Below, piece after piece: positions 53,532-64,000 of a stretch of DNA of 64,000 nucleotides. This DNA is from Zygnema cylindricum (taxonomy: Eukaryota; Streptophyta; Zygnematophyceae; Zygnematales; Zygnemataceae). The notes beneath the pieces are model-generated. The model saw only the letters and a program-made list of their open reading frames with translations, did not search any database and had not been told where the DNA came from. Each line of letters opens with the position of its first letter. Within the stretch, counting starts at the first letter, position 1. A program made the position numbers and the translations under genes. Location of the stretch: NCBI GenBank assembly GCA_037447655.1, contig JBBHKE010001999.1, forward strand, positions 1-64,000, in the 5' to 3' direction.

Positions 53532-54424
53532 AGAATAATATCGTGTGTACGAAGAAAAGATGTTTAAAGCGGCAATTTATTAACACTAATAAAGATACAC
53601 AGTGTACTGTAGGTCAGTGTTACACAACATCAAATAAATATAACGACTACGTAAACTCATCTAACATGCAAAAAGCTCTTACCATTGTAAAAACGTAATG
53701 TACCAAAACAAGCTTTTTGTATAAAACGTTATTTTTTTATGGAAATAACATAAAGTGATTAAATATAAATGGAAAATCTTTATATTAGCGTGAATGACAT
53801 TTTAATGTTGAAAACAAATTTAGGATATTCCTCCAAATAAAAGCAACGACAAAATGAATCTTATTAACACAAATAACAATTAACGGTGTAATGTTTTAGG
53901 GTCTCTTTTGCAATTTTTAAGCTTTCATACAGTGCCCTACTTATTACATAATATTGTTCTACATGAAAAAAGAATATTGTGTTAGCTTTCATGACTTTTT
54001 TTATTCAGTTTTAGTTGTGGTTCTAGGGTGTTATGTTTTCTTTAGTGTCAACTGTATGAAATGTTATGGTTTAAAAGCCTCTCTTAGAACAACAAATAAA
54101 TAAAAATGTCGTCTATTATTCCATCTATTTACCGCCAGTTTTGGGTTTTTCGTAACAGGTAGAATTATAGGGTTCATTGTACTACCAGTTTGAGTTAAAC
54201 TGTCGATTTTTAGAGTACTCTATGTTTTAGGTTTCATATAAATGCTCCTAATTTAAGTGTGTTGGAGTGACACATAAACGAAAAAAACTACGACATGCGA
54301 AAAAGCAAAAAAAAGAATGGAACTTGAAAGCTAACAACCCTAAAAACCATTAATAATTCCCAAAAGCCTTAAAATACCATATTTTCCCCGAAAATCTGCT
54401 TGAAACCCTAAATAGCGTTGAAAT
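53532..54424. other. AT-rich region without genes
   Basis: No coding signal. The first ~80 bases (ATGTTTAAAGCGGCAATTTA) resemble the left flank of J (40363-40387), and AACACTAATAAAGATACAC resembles 39922-39941, so it is part of the same background repeat. Nothing else recognised. Confidence 0.5.
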
Positions 54425-55470
54425 TGTTGTTTAGGAAAAGTTAGTTTCGTGCGTACACAAAGTTTCATGCTTACGCGAGGTTTCGTGCGTACTCGACGCA
54501 AAATTTAGTTCGTAAGTACTCATAGAATGTAGCGTGGGGGCTTGCATGGTTTCATTGATTGGGGGAGTAAATGTATAGATAAATTAAAGCGACGTAATGA
54601 ACAAATTGAGTGGGGCGAAATGCGATGGGAAATGGACAGCAGATCGCAAAGCGATCCGATGTGAAAAATTTGAAGTGATTCAAAATGTACGTCAGCCGTA
54701 CGAAACATATTTGCGACAGCCGCATGTATTGCAAAGGACACGGTTTCGGTACAAACAAGTTTTGGAGGGTACGGTATCACTTCGACAAAGTGGTTCATAA
54801 TAAATTTGAAATGTAGACGGCATCCGCCGATATTTTTGTGGGTGCACACTATTTATGATGATGTTTTACCAAGTGGACCGTACGTATGTGATGTCCCTTT
54901 GCTACGTGTACTTGTCTTCAAGTGACTAAGCAAGTTGACGCTTAGTATGCGGAATTTGCGGAGGTGTCGTTGTAAATATTTTATAAAACAAAGATTTTTC
55001 TTTTTGCTAATTAGTTAATTAGTGTAGATTCATTCATTTTGACATACCTCAAATTATTCGGGTATACTCACATTATTTTACGTAGGTGGTAGATAACGTA
55101 CGATTGGTATGTCTCCGTATATTCGGTAGTGAACTCTCTAAATATAACTTGTAGGACTTAAACTATTTTTATTATCATAGGTGAGTTTATCAAAGACATG
55201 GCATACTGTTTTTCTGCAACTTTGATCTATTAGTGTGATCACTCTGATTGTTATTTTGATGTGAAACTTTGTGAATATATTTTATGATCTAAAAAAAATA
55301 TGTATGTTTAGTTTCATTCTGTTCTGTTGTTTTTGGAGAATTCTCTGAGGAGTCTACCTGGTTAGTTTGGTAAGCTGTCAGATGTTTTTGGGAAACTCTG
55401 CAGGTCATATCTTTTAGATGCCTTGGTGGATTTGGCTGTAACTGTGGGAGTTTACAATAAATAGGATTTA
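54425..55470 (+). repeat. Diverged LTR related to family B
   Basis: Starts TGTTGTTTAGGAAAAGTTAG (compare family B TGTTGTTTTGGAAAGC). From about 54973 it aligns loosely with the family B LTR: TTGTAAATATTTTATAA, TTAGTTAATTAGT, GATTGGTATGTCTCCGTA and TAGGACTTAAACTA. The right end is uncertain. No primer site follows. Probably an old solo LTR or 5' LTR of a lost element. Confidence 0.5.
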
Positions 55471-55476
55471 CTGCAT

Positions 55477-56860
55477 TCACGTGAAGTTTAAGTTGCTTTT
55501 CGTTATTGTCGAGTAATCTGTGCAGTCTGAAACCTCGTTTTCTTCCTCGGTTTGAATCCGAAGTTGTGACTCCAAAAGAGGGTCACTCTTGTTCAGATTT
55601 TTTACTTCTTCTGCACGGTCAGGCTGAACCGGAGTTTGGTTAGTAGAATCTGCATCTAACTCACTTTCGGATTCAATTCTAATTCTGACCGCTTTAGTGT
55701 ATTTAAAGGGATCTATGGATTTTCCTTCATCCATAACTACCAAGTGTTTTACTAGAATTATGTCTTCTATTCCGAGATCATAAACTCTATACCCTTTTAC
55801 GTTCTCATCGTACCCAAGTAAGTATCCCGGATTTCCTCTAGCATCTAACTTCCAATCAGATTTTTCTGTGTTTAAACTAAACACTTGACTTCCAAACACA
55901 TTCAAGTGTGATATATTAGGTTTTCTCCGGGTCCATCTTTCATACGGTGTTTGACCTCTTACAGCTGAGGTAAGGACTGTGTTTTTGAGATAGTTAGCAC
56001 AATTCATAGCTTCTGCCCAAAAACTTTTCCTTATCTTTTTATCCGTCAACATACTACGGGCACTATCACTTAATGTCCGATTTAGTCTCTCGGCTACACC
56101 ATTTTGTTGTGGGTTCTTTGGGACAGTCTTTTGGTGTTCAACCCCTTCCTCTTTCAAGTAATCCTCAAACTTATTAGAAGTGAATTCCCCCCCCATTATC
56201 ACTTCTCACTCTCTTTATAGGTGTCTCATGAAGCTTTTCACTCCATGATTTATATTCTTTAAAATAAGCCGAAGCCTCAGATTTGTTTTTCAAGAAATAT
56301 ACTCTAGAGTATCTAGACCAATCATCAGTGATAGTAAGCATAAATCTTTTCCCTCCAACTGATGGCATTTTGGCCGGTCCCCATATGTCCGTGTGAACCA
56401 AATCTAAAACCTTTTCACCTTTATATATTGCGGCTTTTGGAAAAGGCAATCTGTGGGCTTTTCCTTGAGCACACCCACTACAATCATCCAAAAGCTCATT
56501 ATCTCCAAAATGTATGCCCTCAACTACACCCATTTTCTTCATTTCCTTCAATCTATCTAGATGTACATGTTCCAATCTTTTATGCCACATCATCAAATCA
56601 CTTACACCAGCATAGTAAACTCCCGGTTTTCCATTACTCAAATTTAGCCTAAACATTCCTTGGCTACCCTTTTCAGCTGTGAAGTACACTTCATTCTCAT
56701 AGCTAGCTACAAAGACTCATTTCTTAGTACTAGTCTCAAAGCCCTTATCATCTAAGACCGACGTAGAGATTAGATTTTTGTTCAACTCCGGAAAAAAAAG
56801 AATATCAGAGAAAGTGACTAGATGTCTTTCCATCAACCAAGACTCTTAGATCCATGATCC
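55477..56860 (-). pseudogene. K protease end and integrase
   Basis: Frame 56689-56174 carries the pre-integrase zinc site (MMWHKRLEHVHLDRL, CSGCAQGK) and the first catalytic Asp (HTDIWGPAKMPS). Frame 56202-55477 carries the rest (QQNGVAERLNRTLSDS, YDENVKGYRVYDLG). The two are out of phase because the G run in SDNGGEF has eight G (56187-56194) where A1 and A2 have seven. The zinc histidine of RLGH is intact although G is replaced by E. The linker ends abruptly at 55477. Confidence 0.88.
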
Positions 56861-58153
56861 AACTAAATTGGTGGTCACTATTCTCCCATCCCCATACTCT
56901 ATCTCTACAGTAGGGATCTTTCTCATTTTCGTAAACAATTGTTTTTCTCTACACATATGCATAGAGGCTCTTGAATCAATGATCCATCCTTCTTCACGGG
57001 CTTCTTTCACTCCACTAAAAGCACACTTTTGCCTCCTTGGAATCTCCAGCTCACCTTTCACCTCCAACTCCTCGTTGAGGAGAAGTTCTCCATCGTCATC
57101 ATCGGCATCCTCTCCCACGACTTGTGTCGCCACAAACGCCTTCTTTTTCCTTGCGGCCGGTTTTCCAATAGATTCCTCCTTTAATCTTAACTCCCTCAAT
57201 TTAGTGCACTCCGCCATGTGGTGTCCCGGCTTCTTACAAAAATGGCAAAGCCCCTTCGGAGCCCTTGGCCCAAATCCGTCATGATTCCCTCTTCCTCCTC
57301 CACCAAAGTTCCCATAAGGTTTCTTGGAATTCTTATCCCCCCAGTTAATACCAGTAGCCAATGCCTGAACACTCTTTCCTCCTCTCGGAATCTCAATTGT
57401 GCTTTCCCGAAACAAAATCATTCCCACAACGGAGTTCCCGATCCATCGGTGATCTGGCAAGTCCTAAACCCTGTTAAGAATGTTTTCATAATCATCAGGG
57501 AGTTTCATCAACAAAGTATTCACCTTCTCTTTCTCGGTCTCCCTTTTTCCTACACTCTCCAACTCCATAAATAACTCGGCCAAGTCATTACAAAAATCTA
57601 ACATCTTTCCCCCTTTGTACACATATGCTTTTACCTTTTGATCTGCCAGCTTCTGCATCTGAATCATACCACTCTTGTAAATGTTGACAAGATCCTCCCA
57701 CAACTCGTTTGCCTTGTCAACATGAAGATGAGGTGCAGCCACTACCTGGGTGAGACGCCCGAGAATAAAATGAGTCGCCATAGTATTGTTGAAATCCCAG
57801 ATTTCACTATCATTAGCCTCGGTTTTTTGAACATCTACTATCGGAACCGATCCATTAGGCATTGGTGTGAGTTTCTCCTTCCCCTTCTCCTTCCCTGTGT
57901 CCAACACGATGCTTTCTCCAACATCCTCTACCACCTCTTCCCCTGCAGATCCTCGTGTGAACGGAGATCCTCCAAACCTTGGTGGAACTCCCAATTTTGC
58001 AGATGGCCGACGCACACGACCACTCACAATGCCCCAAAGCCTTTTTTCAAAGAATGCACCCCTCATCATAGTTTCCCAATAAATGAACCCTCTTCCATTG
58101 GAAATGGGCACCCTAGAGGGTGGGCCCATAACCTGTAATTCTGTGACCTCCAT
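56846..58153 (-). pseudogene. K gag and protease start
   Basis: Starts MEVTELQVMGPPSRVPISNG at 58153 inside the LTR; 229 codons end at TAG 57464-57466. The same frame continues to 56846 (MPDHRWIGNSVVGMILFRES), so gag is otherwise intact: CCHC knuckle CHFCKKPGHHMAEC, acidic tail EDADDDDGELLLNEELEVKG, and a protease site mutated from DSGAS to DSRAS. A gag without the TAG would read about 430 codons. H carries a TAG at the same codon. Confidence 0.88.
58119..58133 (-). other. K primer-binding site (half-tRNA type)
   Basis: On the minus strand GGTTATGGGCCCACC, a perfect match to the family A site, directly after the LTR end. Confidence 0.87.
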
Positions 58154-58908
58154 TGGTCCACAGAATGTCCAGCTTATATGAAGCCTCTAGGATAATATTT
58201 GCAATTTTGACTTTGGCAATGAATAAGTGCCACCCTGGCACGCAAAAACTCCGACCGACTACACACCTGTGTAGCGTGGACTCCCCTGAGTCCGGAGCAA
58301 AAAAAATTACTGAATTTGCTCACCCGAGCATTAAGTTATGGCTGGCCAAAGATCGCCTATTCCGCTGACGCGTGTCAGTTCCTGAACCGAAGTTGCTCCC
58401 TCCGTGTTACCCGTTGTCTAATCATCCTTCGCCACGTGTCACCCGCCGACATATGCTCAGCAAACCGCCAAAAACCACTCTGGAATTCCGGCTCCTCCGC
58501 GAGCCGTCGATCGCGAACGACTTTCAATATAGTCCGTCGGAATTTGATGTCGTTTCGTGCAGTACTTCATTTCGTGCGGTCTCCCACGTTTCATGTTCGC
58601 TTCGTCCCGTAATATATTTAAGTGAAGTATGCCGACGTGTTATATTATAAATAAATACCGAATATATATCGTTTCGTCAGGACTTAGCAGATAAGGTTAA
58701 CGGCTACGCCGTACGCCCAAAATCGGGAGGTCACCTGTTCAAGTCCTATTAGGGACTTCCTATGTTTTGCATGAAATTAAGGCTTCTGCTCTGTCTCCTT
58801 ACGTGTATGAGATAGCCATGGCTGTCTGCAAGTCCTCAGTGACTACGACATGTATTAGGGCTGTTGGAAGACCATAAAGGACAAGACTATAAAATACCTT
58901 TTTCAACA
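58134..58908 (-). repeat. K 5' LTR
   Basis: 775 bp, minus strand TGTTGAAAAAGGTATTTTATAG...CAGAATTACA. U3 motif at 58838-58860. A tRNA-like stretch with CTGTTCAAGTCC lies at 58686-58760, antisense to the LTR. The ATG of gag (58151-58153) is inside. Confidence 0.85.
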
Positions 58909-59610
58909 GAAGGAGCCATAGTCTTAGACGAGGAATTATCTCCTGAAGAACAGAAGTTTATGAAGACTATTCCTTACAGGCAAGTTGTGGGAAGTCTAAT
59001 CTATTTTATGAATTGTACCAGGCCGGATTTAGCTGCAGTTGTAGGAGTGCTGAGTAGAAGTCTAAATGCTCCCACTAAGAGAGATTGGGAGGCAGCTAAG
59101 AGAGTCCTTAGATACTTGATAGGAACTAGGGATCTATGGTTTCATTTGGGTGGGGAGAATACTGAAATCACTAATTGGAGTGATGCGAGTTATGGTGATG
59201 CTCTGATGAGGAGATGCATTTCTGGATATGTATTATATGTGGGTGATGGGGCTTGCGGTTGGAGTAGCAAACAACAAAAAATTATTGCTCACTCCACCAG
59301 AGAGGCTGAGTATATGGCCTCTTGCTCTGCTGTAAAAGAATTGATGTTGGTCAGGTCTTTGCTTGGTGAGCTTGGTCACCTTAAGAGTGGTGTGCAGATT
59401 TTTTTTGTGAAAATCAGGCAGCAATCGCTTTTTCTGCCAATCCTAAACATCATTTTAAAGCTAAACACATGGGCATTAGACTCAGCTTTGATAGAGAGAA
59501 ATTAGAAAACAAAATAATCAGTTTAGAGTACGAACCAGATAGTGAGATGGTAGTAGATATGATGACCAAACTTAAGCCTTCCCCTAAGCTAATTTTCAGT
59601 AGGGAGTAGT
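58909..59610 (+). pseudogene. L RT C-terminus and RNase H
   Basis: Open to 59505. RT end reads PYRQVVGSLIYFMNCTRPDLAAVVG. RNase H reads NWSDASYGDALMRRC, STREAEYMASCSAVKEL. A shift in a T run near 59398-59405 breaks the frame just before the DNQAA motif. Homology continues to MVVDMMTKLKPSPKL near 59590. The N-terminal portion of RT and everything upstream is absent. Confidence 0.87.
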
Positions 59611-59720
59611 GTGGTCTGAAATTAAAGATTGACTAGAAAATAAAGGGAGTGTAGAAATTAATGGTCCTTTTAAAGTATTTTCTAGGTCTAAGTAGAAATA
59701 TAGAAAGAAGCCGAGGAAGT
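58909..59720 (+). mobile_element. Ty1/copia fragment L: RT end, RNase H and 3' LTR start
   Basis: Plus strand. The left side is cut by K; the right side is its 3' LTR (59650-59720), cut by M. Perfect CTAGAAAATA (59633-59642) and TATTTTCTAG (59676-59685) arms flank the purine tract AAAGGGAG and the LTR start TGTAGAAATT. Confidence 0.87.
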
Positions 59721-60750
59721 TGAAACTCTGAGACCTCCATAGGACCTCAAAGTAGGTAGCTCACACGAAGCCTCTAGGATAACCCTCACCCCTTTGTGTT
59801 TCAGCAAGAATAACTACCACCCTTGCAGACAAAAACTCTGACCACCTTCCCTCGTAAAGGCAAGCCTCCCTTGAGTCTATAGCAAAAAGAATCTCTGAAT
59901 TTGCTCCCCAAGGTAGTAAGTTATGAAGGGTCAAAGTTGACCTTTTGTACATGAGCTCTCTGGGAGAGAGGGTCTAATCTATCAAAAGTTTCTAAGTCCT
60001 ATCTCTCTCTAAAACTCTATCTACTGAAGTACGGCACCAATCATAAGAGTGTATCGTACATAAAGGTACATGTGCCGATGTACTTTGTGTACGGCCATTG
60101 TACAACATGGCTAACAAGTCGACACATGTCATTTTTGGATTCGTTCCCGGAATCCCCAAAGATGCCGAAATCCAATGTGATTGTGCCACGTGGCAATTGA
60201 TGTGACGTCAACCATAAACCGCCGAAAACTCATTCCGCGATCTCGGCATGCTTTGTGGCCGTCCGATGAAGTCAGATTACAATCGTGGCCGTCATAAATA
60301 CTTGCGCACTATTTGTTTCGCCTTCGAAACAAAATGCGCGGTATCCGTTTCGGATGTTCCGTGGCCGTACATTACACCTGTATCTATGTCTAAATATTCC
60401 GTTGAATGAAATAGGCTACGTGTTAACATCTAAATAATTACGAAACCCTATATGTCCAACCATGATGCCAGAATAACTGGCTAACGCTACCGGCTATGTT
60501 GACGAACGGTATGTACCAGGTTCAAATTCAGGTTCCGTCAATTTCTATTTTGGTAAATCTACCAAAATCTACAACCCGTAACTCTATCTCTAATCAGCAT
60601 AGGCAGCCATGGCTCTAGCTCCCTCTTCAACCTTCAGTGACTACGACAAGTGTGGGAGCTGAAGAGAGAAGTTAAAGGCAGACTGCCTCGGCTTCTATTC
60701 TGCATTTTGCAAAACCTAGAAAATACTAAAATAACCTTTTATTTCAACAC
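59721..60750 (-). repeat. M 3' LTR (family C)
   Basis: 1030 bp, minus strand TGTTGAAATAAAAGG...GAGTTTCA. U3 motif 60636-60660; hairpin arms TTGACGAAC near 60499-60507 and GTTCCGTCAA near 60532-60541, with TTCAAAT in the loop; GTAC cluster 60028-60112. CTAGAAAAATA at 60716-60726 and TATTTTCTAG at 60758-60767 flank the polypurine tract junction, with one extra A. Confidence 0.88.
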
Positions 60751-60789
60751 TCCCCTTATTTTCTAGTCACTCTTTAATTTAAGACCACA

Positions 60790-62244
60790 CTTCTCCCAGC
60801 AGAAAATTAGTTTAGGGGAAGGAACAGGTTTGGTCATCATATCAGCTACCATTTCACTATCTGGTTTATACTCCTAACCGATTATCTTGTTTTCTACTTT
60901 TTCCCTAACAAAGCTAAGCCTAATGTCCATGTGCTTGGCTTTAAATTAATGTGTAGGATTGGTAGAAATGGCGATGGCACCCTGATTATCACAAAACACT
61001 TTTTGGACACCACTCTTAAGATGACCAAGCTCACCAAGCAAAGACATGACCCACATTAATTCTTTTACAGCAGAGCAAGAAACCATGTACTCAGCCTCAA
61101 TGGTGGACTCAGCAATGACCTTTTGTTGCTTGCTGCTCAAGCAGCAAGCCCCATCACCCACATACAATACATATCCAGATGTGCATCTCCTCATAGGAGC
61201 ATCCCCATAGCTGGCATCACTCCAAGTGGTGATGTCAGTATTGTTACCACCTAAATGCAACCATAGATTCTTAGTCCCTATGAGATATCTAAGGACTCTT
61301 TTAGCTGCCTCCGAATCTTTCTTAGTGGGAGCATTCAGACTCCTACTTAGTACTCCTACAGTTGCGGCAAGGTTCGGACGGGTACAATTTATAAAATATA
61401 TTACGCTGCCCACTACTTGTGTATAAGGGATGGTTTGTATAAATATTTTCTCTTTCCGGGCCTACCTCATCATCTAAGATTATAACTCCCTCTTCCTCAC
61501 TCCCCTCACTTCCCTTCTTTAATTCCATAGGAGTGGTACAACTATTAGCCTTGTCCATTTGGAATTTTTCTAACATGTTTCCAATGGCCTCCTTTTGAGT
61601 TAATCTTATTATCTTTCTATCTCTGTCTCTTTCTTCCTGAATTCCCAAAATATACCTTGCTTCTCCCATATCCTTCATCTCAAATCTTCCTTTTAAATCA
61701 TTTTTCAACTTATTTATTTTATCCATAGATTTACTTAAAACAAGCAAATCATCTACATAAATTGGAATAAAAATAATTCCTTTCTCATCTTCAAACAAAT
61801 AAATTGAGTGATCTGAGCTGATCCGAATATATCCCAAACCTGTAAGAAACTCATCGAGCTTCTTGTTCCATTGCCGCGGCGCTTGTTTCAGCCCATACAA
61901 AGATTTGATCAATCGGCATACCTTGCTTTCCTCCCCTTGCTCTACAAATCCTTCGGGTTGTCGCATAAAAATTTCTTCTTCCAACTCTCCATGCAGGAAA
62001 GTCGTCTTGATGTCCATGTGATGCACTTCCATGTCTTTTGCTGCCGCCATACTGAGAAGTATCCGAACCGAAGGAAACCTGACGACCGGGGCAAAAGTCT
62101 CCTCGTAGTCAATCCCTCTTTCTGGGTAAATCCCTTCGCCACTAACCGAGCCTTGTAGCGCTCAATGGTGTTATCCGGGTTGAGTTTCAGCTTAAATACC
62201 CACTTACACCCAATGGACTTCTTGTCAAGAGGACAATCCACCAA
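60790..62244 (-). pseudogene. M reverse transcriptase and RNase H
   Basis: Frames 62244-61942, 62050-61343 and 61413-60946 are overlapping pieces. RT keeps HHMDIKTTFLHGELEE, SLYGLKQAPRQWNKKL and YVDDLLVLSKS. One base is missing near 62120 (KEG then a shifted frame) and another shift lies near 61445. RNase H keeps WSDASYGDAP, STIEAEYMVSC and CDNQGAIAIS. The end near 60946 has a stop after NPTH, with homology continuing to about 60790. Confidence 0.88.
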
Positions 62245-62247
62245 TTC

Positions 62248-63480
62248 TCATGTATCGGCAGCCATAATTGAGGCCATCTCCTCGTTAATGGCTGTCTTCC
62301 ACCGGTTTCTTTCAGGACAAGTTATTGCCTCATTATAAGTTTGAGGTTCATCAGGGTGAGACAGTTTGGTTACCTTATTGTTAACTTGTCTCTCTTCCAG
62401 TCTTTTGCTGCTTCTTCTTCCCCCCTCAAACTCGGTTGCCAAAATAGATGGCTCTCTTAGATTCTTCCGAACAGTTTCTACTTCTCCCCTATCCCTTGAT
62501 TCCGGGTCGATTTCCACCACGTCTTCCGCTTCGGTTAGAGTTACTACTGGGGGTTTCACATTTGGGTCTTTCTCGATCTGATCCGTACTTGCAAGATCAT
62601 CATCTTCTTGAAATCCTAGATAGTTAGGAAGCTCAAAGTCATCAGAATTTTCTGAATTAAATCTGATTTTGACTGTCTTTGTATGCTTAAAGGGGTCTAT
62701 AGATTTTTGTTCATCCATAACCACTAGATGCTTCACTAGGATAATATCCTCTCTTTTGAGATCGTAGACTCTATATCGTTTTACATCTTCATCATATCCT
62801 AGTAGATATCTTGGTTTTCCTTTTGGGTCTAACTTCCAGTTTGACTGATCTGTGTCTAAACTGAACACTTGACTACCGAAAACCTTTAAGTGTAAAACAT
62901 CTAGTTTTCGGCCTGTCCATCTCTCATAGGGTGTTTGGCCTTTTACTGCTGAAATAAGAACTCTATTTTTGAGATAATTTGCCCAGTTCATTGTTTCGGC
63001 CCAAAACTTCTTTCCTATCTTCTTATGTGACAGCATACTTCTAGCACTACCACTCAGTGTTCTATTTAATCTTTCGGCTACACCATTCTCCTCAGGATTT
63101 TCAGGAACTGTCTTTTGGTGTTGCACTCCATCTTCTCTCAAAAAATCCTCAAACTGGTTAGAGGTATACTCTCCACCATTGTCACTCCTTACTCTCTTGA
63201 TTGAGGTTTCATGGAGTTTTTCGCTCCATGCTTTATATTGTTTAAAATATTCCGAAGCCTCTGACTTATTTTTCAAAAAATACACCCTGGAACACCGAGA
63301 CCAATCATCAGTGATAGTCATCAAAAATCTCTTCCCCCCAGGTGATGGCACTCTGGCCGGCCCCAATATATTTGTGTGTTCTAAATCTAGAATCTTTTCT
63401 CCCTTATAGGTGGCAGTTTTGGGGAAGGGTAACCTGTGTGCTTTATCTTGAGCACATCCACTACAATCACTTAGATTCTC
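62248..63480 (-). pseudogene. M integrase
   Basis: 372 codons open from 63366 to 62248. The core has SDNGGEYTS and EENGVAERLNRTLSGS, so the second catalytic Asp and the Glu are intact. Then VFGSQVFSLDTDQSNWKL and the acidic linker, ending in SIMAADT. The stop at 62248-62250 is TGA where relatives have tryptophan (TWEL). The zinc-binding part (CSGCAQDK and the WHK motif) lies at 63460-63590 with a stop between. Confidence 0.88.
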
Positions 63481-64000
63481 ACTTTCACCGAACTAAATCC
63501 CTTCCACCACTCCCATCTTTTTCATCTCTCTTAATTTATCTAGATTCACATGCCCAAGCCCCTTATGCCACAACATTATCTCACGAATACCAGCATAATA
63601 AAGTTTCTTCTTTTCATTGCTTAAAATCAGCCTAAACATCCCTTGGCTACCTTTTTCAGCAGTGAAATAAACTTCTTTCTCAAAACTAGCAGTAAAGACT
63701 CCTTTCTAGTGCTAGTATCAAAACCCTTATCACCTAATACAGACGTAGAGATGAGGTTTTTGTTCATCTCCGGAATAAACAACACATCGGAGAATGTAAC
63801 TATAGATGTCTTTCCTTCTACAAACACTTTTAGATCTACCGATCCTACAAGAGTAGAAGTGACTATCCTCCCATCCCCGTACTCTATCTCTACGGTGGGA
63901 ATCAATATTATCTTAGTGAACAGGTGTTTATCTTTACACATGTGCATAGATGCACCTGAATCTACAATCCAGCTTGCTTCACCTTTCAATCCACCGAAAG
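63481..64000 (-). pseudogene. M protease and pre-integrase, partial
   Basis: Frame 63989-63627 has the active site WIVDSGASMHMCKDKHLF and conserved VEIEYGDGRIVTSTLVG. A missing base near 63705 (TSTRKE then a shifted frame) breaks it before the pre-integrase zinc site, which reads MLWHKGLGHVNLDKL in another frame at about 63535-63580. The gag part lies beyond the window. Confidence 0.86.

Larger units (their letters stand above)
55471..58908 (-). mobile_element. Ty1/copia element K, 5' half
   Basis: Minus-strand element with 5' LTR (58134-58908), primer site, gag, protease and integrase. RT, RNase H and the 3' LTR are missing: the frame is cut near 55477 in the linker after integrase. It inserted into L (sequence right of 58908 is copia pol). 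Same family as H. Confidence 0.88.
59721..64000 (-). mobile_element. Ty1/copia element M, cut by window end
   Basis: Minus-strand element with 3' LTR 59721-60750 and internal region to the right edge (RNase H, RT, integrase, protease). Gag, primer site and 5' LTR are outside the window. It inserted into the L 3' LTR. The left flank is GAAGT, and its partner cannot be checked here. Confidence 0.9.

Overview
The window is a dense, nested cluster of plant LTR retrotransposons. I find no convincing intact host gene and no RNA gene. The host is very probably a land plant. The evidence is that Ty1/copia polyproteins with plant-like integrase, RT and RNase H motifs dominate, two Ty3/gypsy relics are present, and the primer-binding sites match the anticodon arm of plant initiator tRNA-Met. 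I cannot name the species; a seed-free plant or gymnosperm is a guess.

Layout, left to right. 1-12240: an old minus-strand copia (C). Its 3' LTR is split by a family B LTR end (1-127) and by a complete but decayed plus-strand copia A1 (174-7824, target duplication GATAG). A1's own 3' LTR holds a family D solo LTR (5990-7296, CACAT). 12241-18839: a minus-strand gypsy relic (E: gag, protease, RT, RNase H, no integrase) broken by LTR-like noncoding DNA. 18840-29257: copia D (LTR and gag only), a 5' piece of copia B (B1), a gypsy RNase H/integrase fragment (N), then B2, a full-length but inactivated copia. 29258-38421: unexplained DNA holding a charged, non-retroviral reading frame just downstream of a copia LTR and primer-binding site (F). 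It is split by A2 (29867-36303), the best-preserved element, with LTRs differing at 8 of 1047 positions and one in-frame stop. 38422-39017: the LTR belonging to F. 39018-40387 and 53532-54424: AT-rich background with diverged repeats. 40388-53531: copia J, whose 5' LTR holds a gypsy-type solo LTR, full copia H, and a family A solo LTR that itself holds a family C solo LTR; H also contains a family A solo LTR. 54425-64000: a diverged B-like LTR, copia K (5' LTR, gag, protease, integrase), fragment L, and copia M, which runs off the right edge.

How the parts work together. Each complete copia has the order LTR, primer-binding site, gag, protease, integrase, RT, RNase H, polypurine tract, LTR. 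Four properties recur across these elements. (1) The primer site GGTTATGGGCCCACC lies inside the gag frame, and the gag start codon sits in the last bases of the LTR. (2) A 10-bp inverted repeat brackets the polypurine tract/U3 junction. (3) U3 carries an antisense tRNA-like or T-arm-like segment and a motif near CATACTTGTYGTAGTCACT. (4) U3 upstream of the TATA box is rich in GTAC cores and G-box (CACGTG) motifs. These shared modules, and the unknown frame in F, are the parts most worth following up.
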